Assembly: GCA_964552015.1 (NCBI GenBank)
Contig: CAZKFR010000006.1
Location: 24,295 to 88,294 of the forward strand
Reading direction: 5' to 3'
From: Rhodocaloribacter sp964552015
GTDB taxonomy: Bacteria > Bacteroidota > Rhodothermia > Rhodothermales > ISCAR-4553
Length of the DNA: 64,000 nucleotides
Shown here one piece after another: positions 19,248-28,515 of this stretch. Under the pieces are notes generated by a model. The model was not told the DNA's origin and searched no databases. It was given only the letters and a program-made list of their open reading frames with translations. The position numbers and the translations under genes were made by a program. The stretch's first letter is position 1, and every line of letters starts with the position of its first letter.

Positions 19248-20930
19248 TCAGTGGGACCTTGCGGCGGCAGCCTGCGCGGCGGCGTAGGCATTCACGACTC
19301 CCCCCGTCTTCGAGAGGCCGGCGAAGTCGGCCTTTTGCCCGTCGGTGCCGGGGACGATGACCTGCTCGCCGGCATACGAAGCCGCTGTCTGCCGGAGCAG
19401 GTCGGCCACCTGCCGGGCCGAGAGCGACGGGAAGTACGCCATCAGGAGTGCCGCCACGCCCGAGACCACCGGCGCCGCCATGCTCGTGCCCTGCCGCTCG
19501 CCATACGCATTGCCGGGCAACGTCGAGTAGATGGCAACGCCGGGAGCGAACAGGTCCACCGTCTGCTTGCCGTAGTTACTGAACGAAGCGACGAACGAGG
19601 CATCCGCCTTCCATGACGTGGCGCCGACCTCGAGCCAGTTCGTGGCCTCGCCGCCCTCCGCATACCGGCGCGAAGGGAAGTTATCGACTTCGTCCACATT
19701 CTCGCCGTCGTTGCCGGCCGCGTGCACGAGCAGGACGCCTCGCTGCTCGGCATAGCGCACCGCCGCATCCACGACGGGCTTCTGCGGCGAGTAGTCCTTC
19801 CCGAAACTCATGTTGATGATCTGCGCACCGTTGTCGACCGCATACCGGATCGCATTGGCCACGTCTTTGTCGCGTTCGTCGCCATCCGGAACGGCCCGGA
19901 GCACCATGATCCGCGCGGCATCGGCCACACCGTCGACCCCGATCCCGTTGCCCCGCACCGCCGCGATGATCCCCGCCACGTGCGTGCCGTGCTCGGGGTC
20001 CGGCCCCACGACGTCGTTGTTGCCGTACAAGCGCTCCGTGGGGTCGTCATAGTTGTCACCGACGATGGGGCGCGGGTCGAATTCCGGGTTGAGCCGGTAG
20101 TCGAGGTCCGCTTTCAGATGATCGGCGTAGCGCTGCACGTCCTCGAGCGCAATGTCGTTGGCGAGCATGAACCGCATCACCTGGACGGCCTGGCTCAGTT
20201 CGGGCGTCTCCGGACCGATCTGGTCGAGGTCGGCCTCGGTAATGTCGTCCTTGCCGAAGTGCTCCCGGAGACGCTTCGTAGCCATCTCGGCCGCCGGCAG
20301 AAAGCCTCCGATGTTGGCCAGTTGCTGCCGGGCCTCGGCCACCCGTTGCTCGTAGTCGGCTTTGACCTTCTGGAAATAAGCATACTCCTCGGCGTCGTCC
20401 GCCTCCGCCAGCGTCTTGCCCTCGTACCGGGGCCGGAGCCGCGCATACTCGCGCGTGACCTCGTACGTGTCGTAGTGGACGTGGCTTCCGTCCGGCCCCC
20501 CGATGAAGTTCCAGCCGTGCAGGTCGTCCACGTAGCCGTTGCCGTCGTCATCCACACCGTTGCCGGGCACCTCGTCCTCGTTCACCCAGATGTTCGGCTT
20601 CAGGTCCTCATGCTCGATATCGATGCCCGAATCGATGACGGCCACGACGACGGTCCGGGCCGGCTTGCGATCGGCGAGCATCGTCGCGTAGGCTTTCTCC
20701 ACACCGATGCCGGCATAACCTTCCTCGGGGGCACGGTGGAACCAGTCGTTGGGCCGGGACTCCGCTACCTCCGGTCCCTCCCCGGGCGTGGGTGCCTTTT
20801 CGGAAGGCGTCTCGGTTACCGGGTCCGGGGCCGGCTCGACCGGAGCCGAGACGTCCGGGCGCGACGAAGCGCAGGCCGAGAGGAAGAACAGCAGCAGAAA
20901 AGCAGGCAACAGGCGCATCAAACCGTTCAT
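19248..20930 (-). CDS. S8 family serine protease, predicted lipoprotein
   Basis: 560 residues. A type II signal peptide ends at FFLSAC (C20), so the protein is probably anchored to a membrane on the periplasmic or outer side. The subtilisin-like domain carries the complete triad: D100 in VVAVIDSGID, H in EHGTHVAGIIAA (about 318) and S in GTSMAAPVVSGVAALL (about 497), with the oxyanion Asn in HAAGNDG. A ~150-residue insertion separates the Asp and His blocks and begins with a calcium-like DDDGNGYVDD repeat, as in many Bacteroidota S8 lipoproteins. Substrate unknown; it is transcribed alone. Confidence 0.92.
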   Translation of the reverse strand: MNGLMRLLPAFLLLFFLSACASSRPDVSAPVEPAPDPVTETPSEKAPTPGEGPEVAESRPNDWFHRAPEEGYAGIGVEKAYATMLADRKPARTVVVAVIDSGIDIEHEDLKPNIWVNEDEVPGNGVDDDGNGYVDDLHGWNFIGGPDGSHVHYDTYEVTREYARLRPRYEGKTLAEADDAEEYAYFQKVKADYEQRVAEARQQLANIGGFLPAAEMATKRLREHFGKDDITEADLDQIGPETPELSQAVQVMRFMLANDIALEDVQRYADHLKADLDYRLNPEFDPRPIVGDNYDDPTERLYGNNDVVGPDPEHGTHVAGIIAAVRGNGIGVDGVADAARIMVLRAVPDGDERDKDVANAIRYAVDNGAQIINMSFGKDYSPQKPVVDAAVRYAEQRGVLLVHAAGNDGENVDEVDNFPSRRYAEGGEATNWLEVGATSWKADASFVASFSNYGKQTVDLFAPGVAIYSTLPGNAYGERQGTSMAAPVVSGVAALLMAYFPSLSARQVADLLRQTAASYAGEQVIVPGTDGQKADFAGLSKTGGVVNAYAAAQAAAARSH

Positions 20931-21122
20931 TTCGTTGGGCAGTTGGGACGTGCAGCGAGGGTATCGGCACGTCAGACTGAGGTGATTTCAACTGAGCCCG
21001 TAGAACGGTGATCGCGGTGATTGGGTCCCACCTGCAGCTTGTCTTTATCGTACCCCTCCCTGGCGGGTGAGGCCGGCGGCGCCACAGCGCAGCACCACCG
21101 AGCCTCCCTGCCATCCCGTGCG

Positions 21123-21563
21123 TCAGTCAAGCCTGAAATCGAACGAGGTAAGGAAACGGGTTTCCACCGGCGCCCCTTCCCCATCGATAATGGGTTTGAA
21201 TTGCATGAGTTGAACCACACGTTGCACCTCGTCCTGGCAACCGTACCCCGGCTCCTGGAGGACCTCCACATCGCGTGCGTGGCCCTCTGTATCTACCGTA
21301 AAGGCCACCAGCACCCGTCCCTCTATGCCATATTCCTCGGCCCTGAGGGGATAGTAGATGCGGGGCATGGGCTCCGCTAGCTTCGGCAACCCGAGCCGCT
21401 CCGGATGAAGCGTATGTGGGTCTTGCGAAGACAACACTGCGTTGATGAGCGTGGCTTCCTGTTCAGACAGCCCCGCGATGGCAATGCTCTGGGCCTTTGC
21501 CTGAGATGCCAAAAGCAGGAGGATCCCTACGAACGATGCAACAGACATGAGATAGTTTTTCAT
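21123..21563 (-). CDS. Secreted TonB C-terminal-domain protein
   Basis: 146 residues. A signal peptide or short N-terminal anchor (about 1-24) precedes a TonB C-terminal domain: MPRIYYPLRAEEYGIEGRVLVAFTVDTEGHARDVEVLQEPG then VQLMQFKPIIDGEGAPVETRF. TonB normally links the proton motive force via ExbBD to outer-membrane receptors, but this protein has no proline-rich periplasmic spacer and probably lacks a stable membrane anchor, so it may be a soluble adaptor or a TonB-like protein without an energy role. It lies alone between the S8 protease and a 565-base gene-free stretch. Confidence 0.75.
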   Translation of the reverse strand: MKNYLMSVASFVGILLLLASQAKAQSIAIAGLSEQEATLINAVLSSQDPHTLHPERLGLPKLAEPMPRIYYPLRAEEYGIEGRVLVAFTVDTEGHARDVEVLQEPGYGCQDEVQRVVQLMQFKPIIDGEGAPVETRFLTSFDFRLD

Positions 21564-22128
21564 AGCTCTCCAGGTCTTCGAACAACCGGGCGCCCCACCG
21601 AACAGGGACCTCTCGGCCGCTCCGATGTGCTCTCACCGGCTCCTCGCGTGCATCACCTCGGATCCGCTGCAGGCACAATCATGAATAGGGAAGAAAGGTA
21701 GCGGGATCAGATACAGACCAGCACATGGATGCGCACCCTACGAATACCTGGTCTTACCGATTATCTGCCTCCCGTTACCGGGATGTGACGGACCCATACC
21801 TATGGGCTTACCCGGACAAAGACCTCGTTACTCCGGCCTGGCGGGGCAACCGCTCGGGAGAACCGCCCTCTACCTCTAGTGGCGCTCTTTCTCCGAAAAA
21901 CTGGTCAGGCAATAAAAGAAAAACTGTCCTCTCCCCGTGAGAAAAGGCTCCCCTGACTCATGAGGGTTGAACCCTCTGATTCGAGGGGCCTTCCCACAAG
22001 ATCGTACGGTTCCCCTCTGGCTCATGCCGGGCAAACAATAGCGTCCATCGCAGGCGATCCCGACAAGGCTTACCTCCCTTTCCCCACCAGGCCCGATCGG
22101 TGCTTCCGCCACGTACCGTCACCGGCGC
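21564..22128. other. Gene-free stretch of 565 bases with AT-rich core
   Basis: This is the longest non-coding stretch in the window. It must contain the promoter of the TonB-like gene. Bases 21890-21930 are AT-rich relative to neighbours and hold GAAAAACTG twice as a direct repeat (21895-21903 and 21918-21926). A perfect odd palindrome GAGGGTTGAACCCTC lies at 21962-21976. No tRNA, no convincing small ORF and no recognisable insertion-sequence end were found. Confidence 0.5.
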
Positions 22129-23009
22129 TCACTCGACCGAATACGCCACTATCTTGTCGGCCCCGAGAAAGCGTCCGTCCGCATTGACGTACCAGCGCAG
22201 CGTTTCCGGGATACGGAACCCCGCCCGGGCCACCTCCCCCTCGAAGACGATATACTCGCCGTCGTTCTTGGCCTCGTCGTGGTAGAAACGGCACCCGACC
22301 AGGGCATAGGTAACCGGGTCGACGTAGACATACCAGGTGTCCGTGCCCACGGGTTCGTCGTACGTCACGCGCAGGGCCCACACCTGCCGGTCCATGAAGG
22401 TGGTGTCGAGGACGGCCGGGTCGAGGTGAGTGCCGGGAGCCGCCAGGTTCATCGGGAGGCTGTGCATAAAGCCGTAGTAGGCCTGCCACCACCGGATGCC
22501 GTCGCACGTGAGTCGGTACCGCGTGCGTACGTCTTCAGGGATTGCAGGGCTACCGTCGAAGGTGGCCGAGCAGGTGGTACCGTCCCACCGCGCCTCTACG
22601 ACGTGCCCGTCCCGCTCGCTTCGGTAGAAAAAGCCGCCCCCGGGTTCGATGGTGAACGTGGTTACCCGGTCGCTTCCCCCGGGCCGCGTCTCCCGCAGGG
22701 TGAAGCGGTGGGTCCGCGTCCACCATTGCCCGTCGGGGTCGTGGTACGCCAGACTCCGACGGAGCACCTCCTCCGCGCGGGGCTGGGCCTGCACGCAGGC
22801 GGCGGTGAGAAGNNNNNNNNNNNNNNNNNNNNNNNNNNNNNNNNNNNNNNNNNNNNNNNNNNNNNNNNNNNNNNNNNNNNNNNNNNNNNNNNNNNNNNNN
22901 NNNNNNNNNNNNGACGGAGCACCTCCTCCGCGCGGGGCTGGGCCTGCACGCAGGCGGCGGTGAGAAGCCCTCCCACCATCAGGGACAGGATCAGGTCACG
23001 TCGTTTCAT
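22129..23009 (-). CDS. Secreted hypothetical protein, interrupted by assembly gap
   Basis: Reading the gene through the gap by removing one 55-bp duplicate plus the Ns gives a continuous 241-residue protein. It starts with a signal peptide (MKRRDLILSLMVGGLLTAA, probable lipoprotein-like or Sec cleavage near AACVQAQ) and continues as an all-beta-looking domain with WWTRTHRFTLRE, GTDTWYVYVDPVTYALVGCRFYHDEAK and IPETLRWYVNADGRFLG. This pattern resembles secreted DUF6503-type proteins of Bacteroidota, but I cannot confirm it. As deposited, the 100 Ns and repeat break the frame. It lies 15 bases after the BNR-type gene end on the same strand side. Confidence 0.65.
22758..22967. repeat. Assembly gap (100 N) between exact 55-bp direct repeats
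   Basis: Bases 22758-22812 are repeated identically at 22913-22967, separated by 100 Ns at 22813-22912. Removing 155 bases restores one open frame (242 codons with stop). A 55-base overlap left at contig ends is what a de Bruijn assembler with k = 55 produces, so this is an artefact of scaffolding rather than a biological repeat. Confidence 0.9.
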
Positions 23010-23024
23010 GGGTGCCCTCCGGGC

Positions 23025-25961
23025 TCAACGTCGGCGGGGTGCCTTCACGGTCAGCTTCCCCTCGGCGCGATCCGCTCCCAGCGTCAGTTCGACGGTGTAC
23101 GTGCCGGGCACCAGATAGTACTTGCCGTTGCCGGCCTCTTCCACCTTCTTCGCTTCCTCACCGGTCTGCCGCTCGTTGAACGCCGCCACGCGCTCCGGAT
23201 CGACGGAGAGGTCGTAGACCGGGTAGTTCAGCCCGTGTTCGGCCTCGTCGGTCCATGCACGGAGCAGCGTTCCGTCCTCGGCCCGCACGCGGAGCGTGAC
23301 CGTACCGGCACGGCCCGCATAGTACGGTACCTCGATCTCCGGCTCGTTGTACTCCGCCCATGCCGCGAAACGCTCGCCCCACCGCTCGCCGCGGGTAACT
23401 TCCTCGAGGTCGAACAGATGCAACGGTTCGGCCAGGAGGGCGGGCGTGAGTTGCTGTACGTGCTCGATGTTGGCGATGTAGATCGAACGCCCATGCGTAC
23501 CCACCACCAGGTCCTTAGCCCGGGCCTGCACCTCGATGTCATGCACCGGCGCATACGGCAGGTTATGATCCATCAACATGAACGATTCACCCCGGTCGAG
23601 CGACACGTACAGGCCGTGGTCGGTGCCCACGTAGAGGAGGTCTTCGTTGGCCGGGTCCTCTACCACCACGTTGACCGGCTCCATCGGCAGGTCGGTGCCC
23701 AGACGGGTCCACATCTGTCCGTAGTCGTCGGAGCGGTAGACGTAGGCGTCGAAGTGGTCCCACCGGTAGCCGTTGAGGGCCACGTAGACGCGCCCCTCGG
23801 CATGGTTCGACGCCTCGACGTGCGCCACCCACAGGTGCTGCGGGAGCGGGTCGCTGATACGGGTCCACTGGTAGCCACCGTCCCGGGTGACGTGGATCAG
23901 TCCGTCGTCGGAGCCGGCATAGATCAACCCGAAGCGCAGGGGCGACTCGTCGACGGTGGTGAGCGTTCCGTAGGGCACGTCGCCGGGCCGACCGCCCCGC
24001 GTCAGGTCGCCGGAGATGGGCTCGAACGTCTCGCCCCGGTCGAGCGATCGGTAGAGCCGGTTGGCGCCCAGGTACAGGATGTCCTGGTTGTGCCGGGAGA
24101 GGTGGACCGGCGTCTCCCAGTTGAACCGCGGCGGCCGCTCGCCCAGCTCGTGCTGCGGGCGGATGCGCGCGCGCTGGCCGGTGCGGCGGTTGATGCGGAA
24201 GTAGTTCCCGAACTGGAAGCCCGTGTAGACCGTCTCGTTGTCCCGCGTGTCGACGACCACCTGCATGCCGTCGCCGCCCAGGAGGCCGTCATACGGGTAG
24301 TCGCCGGTCGAATGCCAGGCCAGGCTCGGCTCGTAGGTGCTGGGCCCCACCCATACGCCGTTGTCCTGCAACCCGCCATAGACGTTGTACGGGCGGGCGT
24401 CGTCGACCGTGATGTCGTAGAACTGCCCGACGGCCGGGCTGTTGGCCTTGAACCAGGTGGCCCCGTCGTCATACGAGATGTTCACCCCGCCGTCGTTGCC
24501 GTTGATGAGGTGGCCGGGTCGGGTCGGGCTCACCCAGAGGGCGTGATGATCCACGTGGACGTTCTCCTCGTTGATGTTCGTCCACGTCTTGCCCCCGTCG
24601 TCCGAGCGCAGGATGGGCACCCCCATGATGTAGAGCCGGTCGGGGGTCTCCGGGGCCACACGGATCTGCCCGAAATAGTAGCCATAGGAGTAATACAGCC
24701 CGTCGAGGTAGTCCTCGTGCGTGCGGGTCCACGTCTTGCCCCCGTCGTCCGAGCGATACACCTCCGCGCCGATGACCGGCGTGTCGAAGAGTTGCGCGTT
24801 GGCATCTTCGAGGTACCACACGAGCGCCACCGGCTCGATCTTTCCTTCCCGCACCATCTTTTTGACGGAAGCGGCCGTGTACTTTTCGGGGAAGTCGTTG
24901 TCGCGCAGGAAGGCCTCGAGGTCTTCGTCCTTCAGATCGAGAAAGAGCTCCCCGGTCATGGTACGGAGCATGTCGCGGGTGAGCGCCGGCTCTTCTTCGC
25001 CTTCTTCTTTCGGCCGGCGGTTGTAGTTGTCGAGCAGGGCATAGACAATGTTCGGGTCGCCCGGATAGATCGCCAGCCCGATGCGGCCCACGTTGGGTCC
25101 CGTCGGGAAGCCGCTCCCCTCGACGGTCACCCGCGTCCACGTCTCGCCGCCGTCGGTGGACTTGTAGATCCCGGAGCCCTCGCCGCCCTCGACGAAGTTC
25201 CAGGCGCGTCGGCTGCGCTCCCACATCGCCGCGTAGAGCACGTCCGGATTCGTCGGATCGAGCACGAGGTCGATGGCGCCGGTGTCGTCGTTCACGAAGA
25301 GCGTCTTACGCCACGTCTGGCCGCCATCGGTGGTTTTGTAGACGCCCCGCTCGGGGTTGGACGAGTAGAGGTGCCCGGCGGCGGCCACCCACACGGTGTT
25401 CGGGTCGGCAGGATGCAGCACGATGCGTCCGGTGCGGTGCGTCTCGGCCAGGCCGAGGTGCTCCCACGTCTCGCCGCCGTCGGTGGAGCGGTAGATGCCG
25501 GCGCCGGCATAGGAGGAGCGGCTCGAATTGTTCTCGCCGGTTCCAACCCAGATCGTCTCCCCGTGGGTCCAGTCCACGGCGATGTCGCCCAGGGTCATGA
25601 CGGCTTCCGCGTCGAAGAGGGGCGTGAAGGACTGCCCGTTGTTGGTCGTCTTCCACAGGCCTCCCGACGCATAGGCCACGTAGAAATGCGTCGGGTCGTC
25701 GGGGCTGACGTCGAGGTCCACCACGCGCCCGCTCATCACGGTCGGGCCGACGTTGCGGAAGGCGACATTGCGGACGAGGGAACGCTCGCGGAGCTGCGCG
25801 CGACGGGCCGCGCTGGCAAGCCGCTGGGAGGCCGGGGTCGGTGGCACGAGGGTCTCCATGACCGGCTCGGCCTCCTGCGCCGCCACGGGTTCCGGAGGCC
25901 GGGCGACGATCAGGATCAGACCCATGAAGAGGCCGGACAGGGCGCGATACAGGTGGCTCAT
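23025..25961 (-). CDS. Secreted Asp-box (BNR/sortilin-like) beta-propeller protein
   Basis: 978 residues with a signal peptide (about 1-28, MSHLYRALSGLFMGLILIVA). The body is a multi-blade propeller with at least five Asp-box motifs of the form S/T-x-D-G-G-x-T-W: STDGGETW, TTDGGQTW, STDGGETW, then SDDGGKTW twice. Such repeats occur in sialidases, sortilin/VPS10 proteins and many Bacteroidota/Planctomycetes exported proteins annotated as glycosyl hydrolase; no sialidase catalytic Arg triad can be assigned, so enzyme activity is not claimed. The start at 25961 begins the signal peptide; an upstream in-frame ATG adds 36 unlikely residues. Confidence 0.82.
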   Translation of the reverse strand: MSHLYRALSGLFMGLILIVARPPEPVAAQEAEPVMETLVPPTPASQRLASAARRAQLRERSLVRNVAFRNVGPTVMSGRVVDLDVSPDDPTHFYVAYASGGLWKTTNNGQSFTPLFDAEAVMTLGDIAVDWTHGETIWVGTGENNSSRSSYAGAGIYRSTDGGETWEHLGLAETHRTGRIVLHPADPNTVWVAAAGHLYSSNPERGVYKTTDGGQTWRKTLFVNDDTGAIDLVLDPTNPDVLYAAMWERSRRAWNFVEGGEGSGIYKSTDGGETWTRVTVEGSGFPTGPNVGRIGLAIYPGDPNIVYALLDNYNRRPKEEGEEEPALTRDMLRTMTGELFLDLKDEDLEAFLRDNDFPEKYTAASVKKMVREGKIEPVALVWYLEDANAQLFDTPVIGAEVYRSDDGGKTWTRTHEDYLDGLYYSYGYYFGQIRVAPETPDRLYIMGVPILRSDDGGKTWTNINEENVHVDHHALWVSPTRPGHLINGNDGGVNISYDDGATWFKANSPAVGQFYDITVDDARPYNVYGGLQDNGVWVGPSTYEPSLAWHSTGDYPYDGLLGGDGMQVVVDTRDNETVYTGFQFGNYFRINRRTGQRARIRPQHELGERPPRFNWETPVHLSRHNQDILYLGANRLYRSLDRGETFEPISGDLTRGGRPGDVPYGTLTTVDESPLRFGLIYAGSDDGLIHVTRDGGYQWTRISDPLPQHLWVAHVEASNHAEGRVYVALNGYRWDHFDAYVYRSDDYGQMWTRLGTDLPMEPVNVVVEDPANEDLLYVGTDHGLYVSLDRGESFMLMDHNLPYAPVHDIEVQARAKDLVVGTHGRSIYIANIEHVQQLTPALLAEPLHLFDLEEVTRGERWGERFAAWAEYNEPEIEVPYYAGRAGTVTLRVRAEDGTLLRAWTDEAEHGLNYPVYDLSVDPERVAAFNERQTGEEAKKVEEAGNGKYYLVPGTYTVELTLGADRAEGKLTVKAPRRR

Positions 25962-26065
25962 GATGAAGCAGGGTGATTGGGTTGGCACGAACGCGGTGGC
26001 GTCACGGGTAAGGTACGACCTGCCCTCCACCGGCGCACCCGGCCTACGGCCGTGTCTGCCACGGA

Positions 26066-28507
26066 TCATCGAGCCGGCGCCAGCACCAGGTGCGTCCCCC
26101 CCTGGAGTTCCTCCGGGCGGGTTGGTTTGTGCAACGGATAGTGCCGGAAGGACAGGTAGGAATCCAGGAAGGCGTCGTAATGCGGGCTAAAGGGGTTGCC
26201 GCTCTGCCCACCCGGATACACCCCGTAGCCGACGGGAGGCTGCTTCGAGAAGTCGACGACGACGCGCCAGCTGGCGCTGTGGGTCGTCACACGACCGGCG
26301 GCCGGCGACAGGGTAGCGTCGAAGCCCGGATACTCGAACGGCCCGCGATCCAGGGCTTGCAGGGCTTCCGAGCGGGTCAGGTGGCGGAACAGGACGTGGT
26401 GGTGATCGCCCCAGCGCCAGGCGGCCGGATCCCGCCCGTAGTCGCGCAGGAGCGTGACGGCGGTGCTGTCCAGGGCCAGGCGCAGCAGGCCGGCGGCATC
26501 CTCGCGCTCCGGTGTGGCCTGCACGTCGAGCCAGGGGGACCCCGGGTCTTCGGTCAGGAGCAGGTACAGGCGCGTCTCGGCCGGTGTGCGCCGCCCCGCG
26601 AACACCGGTTCGTCCCAGGCCAGACGCCGCAGGTGATCGAGGAACACATCGAGGACGAGCGGCTGGGAGCGATCGACCCCGGTGTCTCCATCCCAGGCGG
26701 CGAGCATGACGCGGAGGGAGTCGGTCCGGGGCGGCAGCGCGCGCAGCGTGTCGAGCAGCGGCACGAACAGGTCACGCTGCACGGCATGCACGTCCGCCTG
26801 GTAGGCCATCAGGTCCTCGACGCGATGGGCCGCCTTGCTGCGCAGCAGCTCGTCGATGCGGAGCGAGCGATAGGCCGCCCGCCAGTCATGGCCCAGGTAG
26901 TACGGATACTCGGGCCCGGCGGGCTGCTGGTTCGTCGACGTCAGATACCCGCGGGCCGGGTCGACGGCATGGGGCAGTTCTTCGAACGGTACCCGCCCCA
27001 CCCATTCGAAAGCGCCGGTCGTCCCATCGAGCAGGCCGGCCCCGTGCCCGCCCCGCCGGATCGGCAGGTACCCCGTCGATCGGATGGCGATGTGGCCATC
27101 GACGCCGGCATAGAGGATATTCTGCATGGGCGTATCCCACTGCCGGATGGCCTCCTCGAACGAGGCCAGGTCACGGGCGTGGTTCATCCCCCAGAGCGCG
27201 CCGAGGGTGTGTCCGGGCGTGTGGGCCGTCCATCGGATCGCCACGGCCCCGTGTGCATCCATCGTCACCGGCCCGAAGTGGGCATAGTAGAGCGTATCCA
27301 CCACGGACGCCCCCCCCTTCACGCGGATCGTGTCGAGGACCACCTCCAGGTCACGCCAGGCACCTTCGTACCGGTAGCGGGTGCGGGTGCTGTCGAGGTC
27401 GAGGGCATAGTGGTCGATCTGGTCCGAGCCCGTGTTGGTGAAGGCCCACCCGACGTGGTCGTTGAAGGCCTCGACGGGCAACGGGGCCCCGGGCACCGCC
27501 ACGCCATACGTGTTCATCGTGGGGGTGACCAGGTGCACTTCGTACCAGATCGCCGGCAACGTGAGCGCCAGGTGCATGTCGCCCGCCAGGATGGGCGCCC
27601 CCGTGGCCGAACGCGCCCCGTTCACGGCCCAGTTGTTCGATCCCTTGCCTTCGATGAAGCCTTCCCCGAGGGAACCCGCCAGCCGTTTCCGCTGTGCCTC
27701 CATCCGGTTCAGCGTCGCCACGGCGGCCCGGACGTGGGGTGGCCACGGTGCGGCCGCTTCCTCCTCCATGGCCCGTTCCGGGGATGACGGTACGATGGGC
27801 CGGTAGAGCGTCGCGTAGCGCGGGTAGAGGCGAGCGTAGTCGGCCGGGTCCATCTCGGCCTGAAGCGCCGCATAGCCGGGATCGTCGGTCCGCCACGAGA
27901 GGTCGTAGTTCATGAACTGGAGCAGGCGGATCGTCTGGAGCGGCCCGTACCGGTCCGGGCGGTAGCCGAGCAGGCGAAACTCGAACGGCAGATCCGCCGC
28001 GTCCAGCCCGTCGAGGTAGGCATTGACCCCCTCGGCATACCATCGCAGCAGGTCGTACTCGATGCCACCCTGTGCCTCCAGCTCACGGAGCGCTCGCTGC
28101 GCTCCCCATTCCATGCCCGTGCGGCGGAGAAACCGGTCGCTCTCCAGCGCAGCGGGACCGAAGGCTTCCGAGAGCCGTCCCGAGGCCACGCGCGGGATGA
28201 AGTCGAGCTGGAACAGGCGATCCTGTGCCGTCACATAGCCATGGGCCACGACGGCGTCCCGGTCCGACGCGGCGAAAATGTGCGGCACCCCCCGCTCGTC
28301 GCGGACGACCGTGACCGGGTGTTCGAGCGCGGGGATGGTGATCGTCCCTTCGAACGGCCTGGCCGCCTGACGGGCCGTCCGATAGAGCCCATCGAGCGGA
28401 TCGAGCAAGGCTCCGAAGGGGGGCAACCCGCCGGGCGGCGCATACAGCCCCCAGAGTACCAGCGTGGTGAAAAACAACCAGAACAGGAGCGCCAGCCTGT
28501 TTTTCAT
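26066..28507 (-). CDS. Penicillin acylase (penicillin amidase) family Ntn-hydrolase
   Basis: 813-residue exported N-terminal nucleophile hydrolase of the S45 family. A hydrophobic N-terminus (about 5-22) exports or anchors it; the A-chain contains VTVVRDERGVPHIFAASDRD; the autocatalytic cleavage site and nucleophile Ser lie in GKGSNNWAV (about residue 293), followed by GDMHLALTLPAIWYEVHL. Conserved B-chain blocks such as GVAVPGAPLP and AFTNTGSDQIDHY are present. Members hydrolyse acyl-amide bonds in beta-lactams, acyl-homoserine lactones or other amides; substrate cannot be predicted. It ends 9 bases from the ParA gene. Confidence 0.9.
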   Translation of the reverse strand: MKNRLALLFWLFFTTLVLWGLYAPPGGLPPFGALLDPLDGLYRTARQAARPFEGTITIPALEHPVTVVRDERGVPHIFAASDRDAVVAHGYVTAQDRLFQLDFIPRVASGRLSEAFGPAALESDRFLRRTGMEWGAQRALRELEAQGGIEYDLLRWYAEGVNAYLDGLDAADLPFEFRLLGYRPDRYGPLQTIRLLQFMNYDLSWRTDDPGYAALQAEMDPADYARLYPRYATLYRPIVPSSPERAMEEEAAAPWPPHVRAAVATLNRMEAQRKRLAGSLGEGFIEGKGSNNWAVNGARSATGAPILAGDMHLALTLPAIWYEVHLVTPTMNTYGVAVPGAPLPVEAFNDHVGWAFTNTGSDQIDHYALDLDSTRTRYRYEGAWRDLEVVLDTIRVKGGASVVDTLYYAHFGPVTMDAHGAVAIRWTAHTPGHTLGALWGMNHARDLASFEEAIRQWDTPMQNILYAGVDGHIAIRSTGYLPIRRGGHGAGLLDGTTGAFEWVGRVPFEELPHAVDPARGYLTSTNQQPAGPEYPYYLGHDWRAAYRSLRIDELLRSKAAHRVEDLMAYQADVHAVQRDLFVPLLDTLRALPPRTDSLRVMLAAWDGDTGVDRSQPLVLDVFLDHLRRLAWDEPVFAGRRTPAETRLYLLLTEDPGSPWLDVQATPEREDAAGLLRLALDSTAVTLLRDYGRDPAAWRWGDHHHVLFRHLTRSEALQALDRGPFEYPGFDATLSPAAGRVTTHSASWRVVVDFSKQPPVGYGVYPGGQSGNPFSPHYDAFLDSYLSFRHYPLHKPTRPEELQGGTHLVLAPAR

Positions 28508-28515
28508 GGATCAGA

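Noticed and set aside
21950..22000. A tRNA-like T-arm (GGGTTCAACCC on the minus strand)
   Set aside because: The loop is not seven bases and no acceptor, D or anticodon arms could be folded around it.
21876..22112. A 78-codon open frame in the long intergenic stretch
   Set aside because: No domain, no ribosome-binding site and no family resemblance; too short to support.
22813..22912. A mobile element or true tandem duplication at the gap
   Set aside because: Flanks are exactly 55 bp at both gaps in the window and merging restores both reading frames; this fits an assembler artefact.
23235..25976. A 913-codon open frame on the plus strand opposite the Asp-box propeller gene
   Set aside because: The minus-strand frame has a signal peptide and repeated Asp-box motifs; the opposite frame is an antisense shadow of GC-rich codons with no recognisable domain.
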